NCBI GenBank assembly: GCA_951804985.1
Contig: OX638132.1
Location: forward strand, 5,189,529-5,253,528
DNA length: 64,000 bases
From: Dryomyza anilis
Lineage: Eukaryota; Arthropoda; Insecta; Diptera; Dryomyzidae
Direction: 5' to 3'
Shown here: positions 23,601 to 35,248 of the stretch, piece by piece
Layout: each line of letters begins with the position of its first letter
Numbering within the stretch: the first letter of the stretch is position 1
Made by a program: the position numbers and the translations under genes
The notes under the pieces: model-generated
Told to the model about the DNA's origin: nothing
The model's database searches: none
Seen by the model: the letters and a program-made list of their open reading frames with translations, nothing else

Positions 23601-25140
23601 CCAGCTATATAGATAATATCTATTTATCTAACGATTAATGTGTCTAGTGGTTTTGTGTGTCATTGGAACACAAAAATATTGTTTTACCATCATTGGCAAC
23701 AGTCGAAATAAAACCCATCCTCTCTTCGTGGTTCTGTATTAATGGTAGCAGAAATTGTACTTTTTGAATGTAATTGATAAATTGTACGCAATTTGGCAAT
23801 TTCCCTCAAATTTATAAAATCCGATTTTTGAAATTTAATAGTCTGTTCTGTGTTAAAAAATATTTGAAACGTGAGTCATTCCATATAAAAATCAACCAAA
23901 GAAAAAAATCAAATTTTGGCAGCACTTTCAGAGAATTTTATGAAATCAACCAGGTAATTGGACAACACCATCTCGGAATTTGATGAGATTTTGAAGTGAA
24001 AAAACATATAACATAGATATTCCAAAAAATTCAGTTATCCAGTTGATGTGGTTTCAGAGATTTGCTGCTTTAAAATTTAAAAAAAAGAAAAGAATCATAA
24101 AATGCGCAAAAGTGGTGATAATTAACTGATCGTAACTTAAGTAATAGTGAATAAAAATAAAATGCTAAGTTGTCATTTTAGAAATAGATAAAATTACCAA
24201 AAAGATGGCATAGAATTACCATATTGATTTAATAGTGATCGGTTTTAAGCCAAGTATATTTCAAAAGGACATTAATAAATTGAACAATTTCGATAAAATA
24301 CAATATTTTCCATTCAGTTAAATTACTTTGGTATTTGTGGTCTCATTTGAAAAGAATGATTAGCTGTTTCTAATGGTGTACTTGATTTTTAAAACCTCTA
24401 TTACAAAGATAATATGAAATGAATGCGAAATTTAAATGTATTCAATCAGAAATTTTGTTTTGTTCAAAACCAAAAGTTTTAAAAAATGCATTCAGCTTCC
24501 ACAATAAAGTTTTTAGTGTTGGTGCGCAATTGATATTGAATTACGATGGTTTAAAAAAAGTTAACAAAAAATTAGAAACTGACCACCATAATTTATTAAA
24601 ACATTTTGGAATCATCATTTATATTCAAGTGTTTAAAAAGCGAGAACTCCATTACAAAAAAAATTATCTTTCAAATAAATCTAAGATTTTCACTATCTAG
24701 CCTAGAACTTTAACTGAATGAAAAATCTTGAATTTCAATTAAAATTTTCCACATATACCCATTTTTAACGAAATCGAAAATAGTAAATCTCAAAAGTGTC
24801 CGGTTTGACGTGAAAAGCCTGATATATGGAATATTGGAAGTGTTGAAAATTATAACAAAGATCAATAATGCAAAAGAAATAAAAAAATTTGCTCATAAAA
24901 TTAAAATAAAAACTAACTTTTAATTTAAAATATACAGTTAATTTAAAATTAACTTTAATTACGGTTGTCTGCATTATTGAAATATTTGACCAAAGCTTAA
25001 ACAGATTTTTAAGTGTTATTTTCTCAGTGTAAGTAATACATAATACTACATTTTGTTGAATTCAAAATAAAATATGTGTGAAATAATTTTTATTTATGAT
25101 ATAACGATTTATATTATAACATTTTATAAATTTTCAAAAC
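23601..25140. other. AT-rich noncoding
   Basis: Short frames only. A GAGTCATTCCATATAAAAAT block near 23873 resembles the CATTCCACACC repeat family. Confidence 0.4.
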
Positions 25141-25141
25141 A

Positions 25142-26498
25142 AACCGAGTGGAAATTGGTTAAGGTTAGTTAGCCTTATTTCGCATTCGTCCAAAGCATCT
25201 CTACCAAAGGCCAGCTGAAATGATACTGATCAGGGTCGATTAGGGTAATCCTAATTTCAAATCCACGTAAAGCACATCAGTTTTCATCAAGTAGACTTTA
25301 GATCAGTATTTTTTATGAAGGTTGGATCAGATTCCCTTCATAAAAAATACTGATCTAAAGTCTACTTGATGAAAACTGATGTAACACAAAAAAACAAAAA
25401 AAAAACTTAAAAAAAACCTTATAGAATATCGTATTAATATAATCCCGAGTGGAAATTGGTTAAGGTTAGCCTTATTTCACATCCTGATCAGAATACGATA
25501 AGGCATCCCTACCAAATGCCACATGAAATGGTTATCATAATTTCAAATCCACGAAAGGCAAGCTGACTCAACCTTCAAAAAAAAAAAAATACTGATCTAA
25601 TGTCTACTTGATGAAAACTGATGTGACACTAATGAATATAACTTGATTGGATATCGTATTAATATAATATGATCGAGATTTGATAAAAACCCTTTTATAA
25701 TAAAATTGGGTAGCAAAATTATTCTAAAAAATAATATATTCTAATAAATAAATGTTAAACTCAAATGCAAAAGATGTACAAATTTTGAACATATTTAAAA
25801 ATTTGAAATATCTCATTTATCCCAAAACGTTGACATTTTGTCATTGCAAAAGTTTTTGAGATAACCTTGTTCACAAAACTATTTTTTTGAAAGGACTGAA
25901 ATTTGATAAAAGCAGTTTAGGAAGAATTTAAATATACATTGAATTATATAAGGTTAGGATAAGGGTAAGATCAGGAAACCCGATCAGGAAACCCGATCAG
26001 GATAGCAACTTCGAATAGCGTCACGTGATCATTACCTGATTTGAAGTCAGGCTACCTGATCAGAAAATGATCGCATCCTGAACTAAATTTCCACTCGGGA
26101 TATGATCGAGATTTGATTAAAAATCTATTGTAATTAAATTTGGTAGCAAAATTATATTAATTGATAGAAATTCTCAACATTTTTAAAAGATGGAAAACGT
26201 TTACTTTTTGTCCTTGGAAAAGTTATTCAGATACCTTTGTTCAAAAAATTATTTTAAGTTTGAAAGGTCTTAAATTTGGAAAAAACAATTTAAGCAGAAT
26301 TTTAATATACATCGAATTATATAAGGTTAGTATAACAAGATCAGGAAGCCTGAACAGGCAACCTGATCAGGATAGCAACTTCGAAAACCGTCACGTTTTG
26401 AATCAGGCACTAATTAAAACCCCTGATCTTTGCCTTTTTTGAAATCAGGCAGTCTGATTAGACAATGATCGCATCCTGATATAAAAATCCACTTGGGA
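25142..26498. mobile_element. Cluster of TIR elements with CCCGAGTGGAAAT ends
   Basis: 25443-25456 TCCCGAGTGGAAAT and 26087-26100 ATTTCCACTCGGGA are perfect inverted ends. Related ends occur at 25143 (CGAGTGGAAATTGG) and about 26484 (TCCACTTGGGA). Two internal units, 25668-26100 and 26101-26498, are tandem, diverged copies sharing ATGATCGAGATTTGAT at the start and GATAGCAACTTCGAA and AATGATCGCATCCTGA near the end. No coding sequence. This looks like a MITE array grown by tandem duplication. Confidence 0.65.
25274..25382. repeat. Perfect inverted repeat, 48-bp arms, 13-bp loop
   Basis: The left arm (25274-25321, starts ACATCAGTTTTCATCAAG) and right arm (25335-25382, ends CTTGATGAAAACTGATGT) are exact complements by eye, with the spacer TTGGATCAGATTC. 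A right-arm-only relative is at about 25590-25625. Confidence 0.9.
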
Positions 26499-27700
26499 AT
26501 AGCTTAAAATTTACAACGTAAGTGTATCATCTTCGACACCTGAAGCATATCCGTCATTTGATGTTATTTTTAATTTTTTTAATGTTTACCACAAAATATT
26601 TATATTTTTTAATATAATGTCCCAGCAGAAAACGTCATCTATTTTTTAATTTTTTAATGTTTACCACAAAAAAATTCTGAAAAACATATTTTTTAATATA
26701 ATGTCCCAGCAGAAAACGTCATCAATGATTCCTCAATTTTACCAAACAAAAAAAGTTTGTTCGAAAAAAAATGTATCCGAAAAAAAAATTGTTTTCGAAA
26801 AAAAAATATCATTGAAATCGGAAGCAAAAAATTTGTGAAGCGGGTACGGTTTACAAAATTTCACCCATATTTAAGTTTTCGAATTCATAGTTATTTCAAA
26901 GATTTGTGCATTTTGAATTTATGGTCATGTTTGATATTTTTCTGGAAATGGTCATATGTATGAGGGGTATTTTAAGTCGTCTTAGATCAACTATAACATT
27001 CATAGTTCTCACTAAATTCATTGAAACAACTTTCAAAATTTCCTTTCATTACTGACTTTTTGCCTGTAGTAAATGTTGAAAAGGACGTTTTTCACTCCCT
27101 ATTCATCCATTTAAAAATGATTAGTACGGATCATAAAACAAAATGACAAATATTCATAATCACAATAAATATAGTTCATCGTCGCAATGAATCGAATACA
27201 TACTCTAATGAACGAGATCATAAACAAAAAGTGAATTGTGAATTCAGAAAGTTTTTTCATTTTATTATTTTAATATAAATTCAATTAATATATACATTAA
27301 ATTAAATGTAATTTTGCACTTCATTTCACTTCATTTCGCAACTACTTCTTACATTTGTCGCGTCTTTGTGCGAATTAATAAAATGTTTTTTTTTGTAACA
27401 GAAGAGCGCAGCTAACGCTACTAGAAACGAACACGATAATCGAACATGTCTACTGCAGAATTTCAATGAATATAATTCATTGAAGTATGAAAAAATTCAT
27501 TAAATTTATTTGTGCGTATTATGAACACTGATTTTTACTGAAAATGAACTGATCATTAAATTCACAAACAAGTTACAAGACAATGTACATTGTCACAATG
27601 TATCTTGCATTAAAACGTATGAATTTTCCTCTATGAACAGGATTCGTTAATATTATGAACCAGTTTATTTTCTGTGTATACCTTCATTCTTTGTGCTAGT
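26499..27700. other. AT-rich noncoding
   Basis: A 60-65-bp block containing AATATAATGTCCCAGCAGAA and AACGTCATC is repeated in tandem at about 26610-26655 and 26695-26722. 26960-26998 resembles the TIR-repeat end (GGGGTATTTTAAGTCG). The rest is not recognised. Confidence 0.4.
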
Positions 27701-27708
27701 TATTCGAA

Positions 27709-28611
27709 ATCAGACGGATTTTGTATATGGTAAATAACTTTTATTTCTTAATTTATGAACATAATTCGAAAATGTACTTAACCGCATCTTCCACTGGAGT
27801 CTTCATTTAACAAAAATAATTATATAAAACTTGTATGTAAAAAAAAAGAAATAAGCATAAGTCAAGGCGTTTGGAAGAAATGTTTGTAATTATTTAATTT
27901 GTTAATTAATAAGTAAATGAAAACATTCATCTGATATCTCTTTTAAAGTGCACTTATATCAATACGAATAAGTTAATTATGTAAAAACTTTTTTTGCTTA
28001 CTTCACAACACAAAGTACTCAGTCAGATATGAAAATATTTTCCTCCACTCCACGTATTTATCGAACATATGTGGGTGCCTACTTTTGCATCTGAAAATTA
28101 TATATACAGTTTCCAATGAGTGGTCGAAATGGTAAGATAGCACGAAAGAATTTTAATCCTTTGATTAATCAAAATATTTGCAGTGCCCACCAGCTTGGCT
28201 GCTGATAATGTAATTCGAAAATAATGCTGATAAATATTATATTTTTAAAACAGCAGCCAATCTGGTGGGCACTGCAAATATTTTGATTAATCAACTGTTT
28301 AAAATTCTTTCTGTTATCTTACCAATTCGACCACTGATTGGAAATTGTTAATATAAAATGCAGATGCAAAAGTAGGCGCCCACACATGTTCGATACACTT
28401 AGGTAAAGTGGAGGAAAATATTTTCATATCTGACTGAATAAGCAAAAAAGTTTTCACATAATTAACTTATTCGTATTGATATAAGTGCATTTTAAAAGAG
28501 ATATAAGATGAGTGTTTTCATTCACATGAAGAAGTGATTATTACTTTTCAATGAACAAATTAAATAATTATAAAAAATTCTTCATCACCCATCCTTCTGA
28601 CATCGAATAAC
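27709..28611. mobile_element. Large foldback: arms of about 330 bp around a 46-bp centre
   Basis: The inner arms GCAGTGCCCACCAGCTTGGC (from 28181) and its near-complement ending at 28277 flank 28207-28252. The arms continue outwards through TCCTCCACTCCACG / GTGGAGGAAAATA and TATCAATACGAATAAGTTAA on both sides to about 27870 and 28580, with TTATTCGAAATCAGA / TTCTGACATCGAATAA at the outer ends. The left side carries an extra 130 bp or so. No ORF. Confidence 0.75.
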
Positions 28612-28613
28612 TA

Positions 28614-28956
28614 TACAGAAATAAAATAATCGATGTAAATATAGCAACAGACATTAATTGCATTCATTAATCAATCCAGCAATGAAATCCACAAATTTAA
28701 TAAAAAAATATTTGATATTCTTCGTTCATTCAGTAAAATCTGTTGTGAGTATTTGTACGTCAATGCAGAATATTAAATAGTCGGCTCAGTTTCAGCAGTT
28801 ATATTTGCTAAAACTGCGCCGATTAAATTAACGGTATTGTCGAATTAACGAAGAATAGCAAATGTTTTGATTAAATAAGTGAATTTCAATGCTGGATTGA
28901 TTATTAAATGCAATTAATGTCGGTTGCTATATTTACGTTGATTATTTTTTTCTGTG
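28614..28956. mobile_element. 343-bp MITE with long inverted ends and TA flanks
   Basis: The ends are ACAGAAATAAAATAATCGAT and (complement) ACAGAAAAAAATAATCAACG. The inverted similarity continues for roughly 75 bp through ATATAGCAAC, GACATTAATTGCATT and ATCAATCCAGCA. Both sides are flanked by TA, suggesting Tc1/mariner-type mobilisation. No ORF. Confidence 0.7.
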
Positions 28957-29150
28957 TATGACTAAATTAAGGTATACAAAAAACCGATTTGTGCAAGAAA
29001 TAATCATTTATAAATGGAAGAGTGCTAGCAATTCCTTGCAACATTTACTACAGACAAAAAAAAAACAGTAATGAAGGTTACGTCACGGGAAGTTTTAAAA
29101 GTTGGTTCAATGAAGAAGGTGAGAATTATGAAAGCTATAGTCTATCTACG

Positions 29151-29457
29151 TAGCCGCGGTAGCTCAGTGGTTAGTGCGTTGGACTGCGAGCCGAAAGGTC
29201 CCCGGTTCAAGCCTGGACTGGGGCTAACAACATCTTTTCATAGAAACATTTTTCTATACCGCGCTACCTCTCGTCAGTAAATGGCAAACCTACGAGAGTA
29301 AAACCATTGCCTATGAAAAAGCTCTCATCCGCCGTTCGGATTCGGCAAAAAACTGTAGGTCCCACCACTCTGAGTACAAATATAACACGCACAGTTCAAA
29401 ATGGTGAGAGAGCTCGGCCGAAGTTCTATACAGGACTGTAGCGCTAAACTATATATA
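29151..29457 (+). mobile_element. tRNA-derived SINE, full length, with 15-bp target duplication
   Basis: The head reads TAGCCGCGGTAGCTCAGTGG (A-box type), then GGTCCCCGGTTCAAGCCT (B box GGTTCAAGCCT). A tRNA-unrelated body of about 220 bp (AACCTACGAGAGTAAAACC, AACTGTAGGTCCCACCACT, GAGTACAAATATAACACG) and an AT-rich tail follow. TATAGTCTATCTACG lies on both sides (29136-29150 and 29458-29472), a 15-bp target duplication showing LINE-assisted insertion. The 69-codon frame through the head is a known by-product of tRNA-like text, not a gene. Relatives are at 21461, 3145 and 52440. Confidence 0.92.
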
Positions 29458-29472
29458 TATAGTCTATCTACG

Positions 29473-30486
29473 ACAACTTTAAATACCACATACATATGGG
29501 CATTTCCAGAAAAACATCAACCATGACCGAAACTTTCAAAATGCTCAAATCTTTGAAATAACGGTAGATTTGAAATCTTTAAAATGTGAAACTAAAAATA
29601 ACATTTTATTCTGTTAAAGGTAACGTATATAAAGATACAATGGGCGTTGTCCACCCACTTTATTATTTTTTTATACTTTTATAATTTTTTTTTAATTATG
29701 GGGATATATGACGTAAATTTCTGATATGTGAGAGAATTCAGCATAATTATGAACTTTAGAAGTTAGATATAAAATTAAATATCTCACCTTAATATCCCCA
29801 CCAAGGTGTAGGGTATACCATAGTCGGTCCCGACCAGTCAGTTAACTCGGTCAGTAAGCCACGCCTCATACGTTGAAGAGAAGGTGAAATTTTCGATTTC
29901 ATTCCAAAAGTGGTATCAAATTTGTCCTAATTTAATTTGCGATATGGCACACTTATGCGACATATATTTTTAATGCATATATTTTCTTTAAATGTTAAAT
30001 TAAATGAAGTGAACAATTGTTTTTATTGCATGCGTTTTCATTTAAAATATATATATAAACAAAGAAAACTGTAAAAAAATCAATTGTTTTTATATGATTT
30101 CGCATTCGTTGACAATGTGAAATATTTTCCAATACAAAACACACAACATTACAAATATTTTTCGTTTTTTTTTAATATTGTAATATTATTTCAACGAATC
30201 GAATTGAAAAATACTAACAGATTGAAAGATTGACTCCTATCATAGTATTCGTAGTTTTTCAAAATCACATTTGGGAAACATACAAAAAAAAGATAAACAA
30301 AACTGAAATGTATCAAAAAAAATAACGCAAACCACAAAATTTCCACGCATGTTGGCCATTAGAACCACAGCTGGCAGCAACAGCTGCTGAAGGGAGGCAT
30401 AAGAACGTCGCACAGTGGTTCAGAAATATTTTTAATCGGTCAAAACTCTATATTTTTTAATGTAGTGAATATTTTTGAATCCATTT
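29473..30486. other. AT-rich noncoding
   Basis: 29805-29850 contains GGTGTAGGGTATACCATAGTCGG, the right end of the dipteran TIR repeat. 30350-30420 has a GC-rich stretch (CAGCTGGCAGCAACAGCTGC) without an ORF. Confidence 0.45.
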
Positions 30487-31120
30487 TTATACCCTACACT
30501 AAGAGTGAAAGGGTATATTCAGTTTGGTACGCCGTTTGTAACACACAGAAGGAAGCATCTCCGGTATGGAAAAGTATATATATTCTTGATCAGCATGACC
30601 TCCTGAGTCGATTTAGCGATGTCCGTCTGTCCGTCTGTCTGTCCGTCTGTCTGTCTGTCTGTTGAAATCCCTACTACTTTTAAAATTGAAGAGCTAGATA
30701 AATGAAACTTATAACTTAGATTACTAATATACCTACGCTGTATGTGCGAGATCGGTCCATTGAGACCTATGATCCGACCACTTATGTTCAAATACCTCAT
30801 ATAAAATGTACATATAAAGATCAATTTTTATGTATACGTGCTTAGGTAAACTTTTTTGGTCAAATATATATTGACATCAAGCTCAAATACATGATAATAA
30901 AGTTTTCCGGCGAAAAGACTTGTGGTTCACAAAAAAAAATCGAAATTCGGTACACCTACCCATTTGTAAATATGGGTATCAAATGAATGGAAATTCTTCA
31001 GCGATTGAATGTTTGTAGTTATTTTCAGGATTCGTATACCCTGGTGACCTATATATCACTTTGAATGGTAACCACACATATGTGTAGGGTATTTATAGTC
31101 GGCTTAGACCGACTATAATT
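30487..31120 (+). mobile_element. Dipteran TIR repeat, near-complete copy
   Basis: Starts TATACCCTACACTAAGAG and ends CATATGTGTAGGGTATTTATAG (to about 31103), so ATACCCTACAC and GTGTAGGGTAT form short inverted ends. The first 400 bp match 2672-3102 almost base for base, with a shorter (GTCT)n run. No transposase. The 66- and 101-codon frames are repeat artefacts. Confidence 0.75.
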
Positions 31121-31940
31121 TTGATAATCCTAACTATCATAATTACACCTACTTTAAAATTTCCCATGTGATCTAACCTTCCCAACTGGTTTTTGGTTTT
31201 ATTTGAAAATTAATGAAGTATTCCCTACGAAAAATATTATGAATCGATCCTAGTTCTGTCCCTTTTAGATGAAATTAACACACCTCATGTCTCTCTTTGG
31301 ACCTATTACTGAACTGGTCTTCAATGTCATGTAGACCTTTAGACCTATTACTGAATTGGTCATCAATTGGTTCAGTTTAAATTCTCCAATTTAAGTCCAG
31401 TTCAGTGATATGTCTAAAGGTCTGCATGATTCCTAATATTTTTCCATAGGGTTATTTTAAGATAATACAAAAATATATATATAAAAAGGTTATTTATTTT
31501 AAAAGGACAAATTTAAAACTATGCTTAATAGGATATATGCATTGCATTTTTCTAAAATTGTATTTTTTTTTTAACTTGAATGATGTCAGAAAAGAATTCT
31601 AACAAAAATGAATTTTAGCAATGCATTTTACTCATTACCCAGCAAATCAAAGTAGGTATCGTTTGATATATCCAATAAATCCAAATTGTCGTTAAGATAA
31701 TCTTTAATGATACAAAATCCATAGAATTTACTATAAAATTTTTAAAAAGATTTATGATATTCAAAGATGCAGAATTTGGCTGTTGAAAATCATGTTTTAA
31801 CCACTGTGCCACGATGTCTTCTTTGTGAATTGTGACCTTGCTCGAAAATCAATGTTGGTATTAAAAAATAAATTGATGTAAACAATAAATTGCAGGAATC
31901 GTCAGTATTTAACCCATTAATTCGAATTCGAAGTTAAAAT
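31121..31940. other. AT-rich noncoding with an imperfect 32-bp hairpin
   Basis: 31330-31430 contains GTAGACCTTTAGACCTATTA and an inverted counterpart, AGTGATATGTCTAAAGGTCT, around a CAATTGGTTCAG centre. Otherwise featureless. Confidence 0.45.
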
Positions 31941-32765
31941 TTATAGTTTAAACTTAGAATCGTGTTTTCCAATAAAATATAATCGTCGTTTAAACTTAGT
32001 ATAACCGACCGAAAACTCTCAATGTTTTTTTTTTAAATATTTGCACATATTGTAATATTGTGCAAGAGAAATTATTTATGACAGATTTATTTAAAACAAT
32101 TCAAAATATCACAAAAAAAAACTGTTTTCATTTAATGATATGATTTAATAAATCAAGTTTATATTAAGTTTTAACAATTATTGAAAAAATAACTCTAAAA
32201 TACAGTTTTTCAGCCACATTTTCCAATTAATCTTAGTTTATATCAAATGTCATTTTGCCTATAGTCAAAATATCACAAATAATGGCATGTTAACTAATAA
32301 CTTATTGTCTTTGTGTCTGTAAAATTGGCTGGTATTATGTCGTTTTGTTTATGAACTATTTAGCATGTTTTAAAAAGGAACATTTAAACTAGGTTTAAAC
32401 TAGTACTGACAAACTGTATCCAAAATTGTTTTATTAAGATTTTAAGTTTTCACTTAAAATTTCAATTTTATGCAAACATTTTTTATTTTCACTATGATTT
32501 GCATAATATTTAAATTTGCCATTGAATTTCAGATTTTTAATACAATATTAAACTAAGTTTAAAGTTTTACAAATTTTAGAAACAGCTCTAGTTCCTAATC
32601 ATAATGACCGAAAGTCTTTAAATTTGACAGATATACAGTTAGACATTTTGAAATCAGTTAGTATGATTATTTAAATATTTCTGATATGTTTAATATTGGG
32701 TGAAATTACATCTATTTTAAACTAAGTTTAATTTAAAAATGTTACTGAAAAACTGGACCTTAAAG
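31941..32765. repeat. Degenerate tandem region with AAACTAAGTTTAAA boxes
   Basis: Boxes at 32386, 32550 and 32719 are spaced 164 and 169 bp. Two are followed at similar distance by ACTGAAAAACT or ACTGACAAACT. Inverted forms GTTTAAACTTAG occur at about 31948 and 31990. Related to 18901-19086. Confidence 0.5.
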
Positions 32766-33700
32766 GGTTAAAGCCGATCATTTACCCACGGACAGCCAAT
32801 TCACTCACATGTCGCATTGAGTGCTATGGCAGAAACATCTCTCAGATTTGTACGCAGAAAAATCTTAATTTTTCCAAATGCCAATCAGTATAATTCCGAC
32901 AACGAAGGCGCGCGGGACATGTAAACAATTTCATGTATTTAAATTTTAAATATGAACGTACTGTTCTTAAACTCGATAAACTCGTGCAATAAATATAATT
33001 TAGCAAATTTTTTAAACAAATAAAGTTAAAGTTGATTTTGTCTATATTTGTCTCTTAAATTTTCAAATATTTTTGCAATACTTAAATTTCCAAACTGAAA
33101 ATCATCGATGCAATTATTATTGTGCTGCTGTTTATCTACAGTATGTCAACATTTTGTCAACAGTTTGTCAACAGTTTGCAACGTTTTGTTTAATTGCGTG
33201 TGTTTATTTTGTTTGTTTTTGCGCTGCGACTAAACGCAGCGCAAAAACGTCGACAGCAAACTGAATAAACAGCGGTTTAATGCGTGTGCATTGATGGGTG
33301 TGTTCATTGTGCGTGGGAGGTGTTTAATGTGCAATAATTGCATTTTCAGTGATATTAATATCGCTTTGAGTAGTATGCAAATTTGTTTATTGCCTTAAAC
33401 AGCGCAATCAACATTTAATTAAAAAATTTGTTTGCCTAATATTGTGAGTAATATTTTTTAAATAATTGTTTATTAAATTCATAGAAATCATAAACAATTT
33501 CACACACATCAAATAAAAAATAATAAAAAATGATTTGCTAAAAAATTTTCAAGTGCTAATTAAAAATGTCTGAAATTGGTTTAATTTTTTTTATTACATT
33601 TTGATCAATTTGTTAAGTATTTCATTAAAGAATTGTAGAAAAATTGTAATTTATTATTAGGAGAATAATTTAAAATTACTTAAATGGTGCTTTGTTATGA
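32766..33700. other. Unique island with a 13-bp perfect hairpin
   Basis: 33216-33228 TTTTTGCGCTGCG and 33235-33247 CGCAGCGCAAAAA are perfect complements around ACTAAA. Just upstream, GTCAACAGTTT is repeated (33150-33180). Less AT-rich than the neighbours, no ORF of note, no repeat relatives in the window. Possible regulatory or noncoding RNA sequence. Confidence 0.4.
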
Positions 33701-33716
33701 TCAAATTGCGATACTA

Positions 33717-34240
33717 AAGTAAAGTGGGAAACATTATCTAAGGTAAGGTGGGAAACGTAATTTAAGCTATGTTTGTTGTAATTTTATTGAAAATATTGTG
33801 TTATATGAATTATTTAATTAGCTTAGGCAAGAAAAAACTGCAATCTTGGTCGCAAACCAACGAAAAGCGATGTTTTGACTTCACCTGAGATGAAATCTGA
33901 ATTTCAGAAAAAATCCGATAAGCGAAGAACAAAAAGAATACATAAGTAAAGATTCTTTCAATTCATCAAATGAAAATTCAGTGAATATTCTGACTGAATT
34001 TGAATTTGATGTTCTGAAGTACACCATATTTTTCGTATTATCTTAACTACTGAGATGTTTTTGAATTTAAACTTTTTTCATCTTATTTTTTCTTGTTTTA
34101 CCATTATTTTTTTTTATTACCTCTTTGTAATATTTTGTATCCTAATGTATATGACTTTGTTCAGAATAATACAAAACATGAAATAGAAAGACTAAAATAG
34201 CATTATGTTAAAATTTTAAAATTTCCCACTTTACCTTTTT
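33717..34240. repeat. Segment bounded by inverted AAAGTGGGAAA boxes
   Basis: AAGTAAAGTGGGAAAC (33717) and AAGGTAAGGTGGGAAACG (33740) face TTTCCCACTTTACCTTTTT (34222-34240) in inverted orientation, suggesting an old TIR element. It ends next to the MITE at 34249. Confidence 0.45.
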
Positions 34241-34248
34241 TTAAGAAT

Positions 34249-34854
34249 CACAGAAAAAAATGTACATCATATTGATGAATTCCGTTCTTCAAACAATGTT
34301 TCATTGTATTGGAGAGCCATTCATAATATTAATGACTAACGACATCATAAATATGATGAATGCTTTTAAACTGTCGAAAAAGTATTCTTCAATATGATGA
34401 ACTGTATGTGAAGAATACGTTTCATCATATTAATGAACGAAAATATAAAATACAACATATTAGTTCTTCATATTGAAGAACTTTGTTCATTAAACCAAAT
34501 TTCTATCAAAATGTTTTATTTTTTCGTTCATTGTTTGCCTTACTCAGTTCTCAAGTAGTTCTTGTGTGTTATTTCTTATATAAAGCTTGCTCGACATGCA
34601 TAAATTAGTAAAATGTTCTAAAATATATTTATTATAATTACAACTTTTATTAATAAAAAGTTATATTTATAAAAAATATATTTTAAAGTATACATTTTTT
34701 TTTTTGAAAAAAATGTTTTTTCGAACAAATTTTTTTTTTAAACAATTTTTTTTTTTTAACAATTTTTTTTTTTTTTGAAAAATTTATTTTTTGGTGAAAA
34801 AATTCATAATATTTCTGAATAAATTCATCATATTAAAGAATTTGTTTTTCTGTG
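34249..34854 (+). mobile_element. MITE-like element, copy B (intact reference, 606 bp)
   Basis: The ends are CACAGAAAAAAATGTACATC and AAAGAATTTGTTTTTCTGTG. Internal blocks are ATTGATGAATTCCGTTCTTC, TGAAGAATACGTTTCATCAT and CAGTTCTCAAGTAGTTCTTG. It contains no ORF. It serves as the reference for copies A, C, D and E. Confidence 0.7.
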
Positions 34855-35248
34855 AAGTCCAAAATTGAGATTTTTCTTGAAAAATCGCTCAAAAATCAAT
34901 TAAAAGACATATGAATGGTATTCTGTTAATGCACAAAGCTAGATGAAGAACCAGTCGATTGAATAGAACCTTCAAAATAATTTCAAAAAAAATATTCAAA
35001 TGTACACCGAAAAAAATACTGTAGTAAATTAAACTACATTTATGTTTTTGTTTTGAAAAAATGTAATTCTACACAGTTGGATCGTTTTTAAATACATTTG
35101 TATTTATTTAACATAATTTACAAACACATTGTATTAAAAATTCGATTTCTATATAAAACAGATGGCTTCTAATATATTTCTTTAGATACTGGCGGGTCCT
35201 GTGGTTAAAATACAACTATACGAAATTTTTAATAATTTTTTTTTGCAG
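34855..35248. other. Noncoding upstream of the receptor
   Basis: 35008-35180 belongs to the ACTACATTT / TACATTTGTATTTA repeat family seen at 51985, 55830 and 58230. The remainder is AT-rich, ending in the T tract of the acceptor at 35248. Confidence 0.45.

Noticed and set aside
29151..29225. Functional tRNA gene
   Set aside because: A and B boxes are present but the anticodon and acceptor stems do not form well and a SINE body with target duplication follows.
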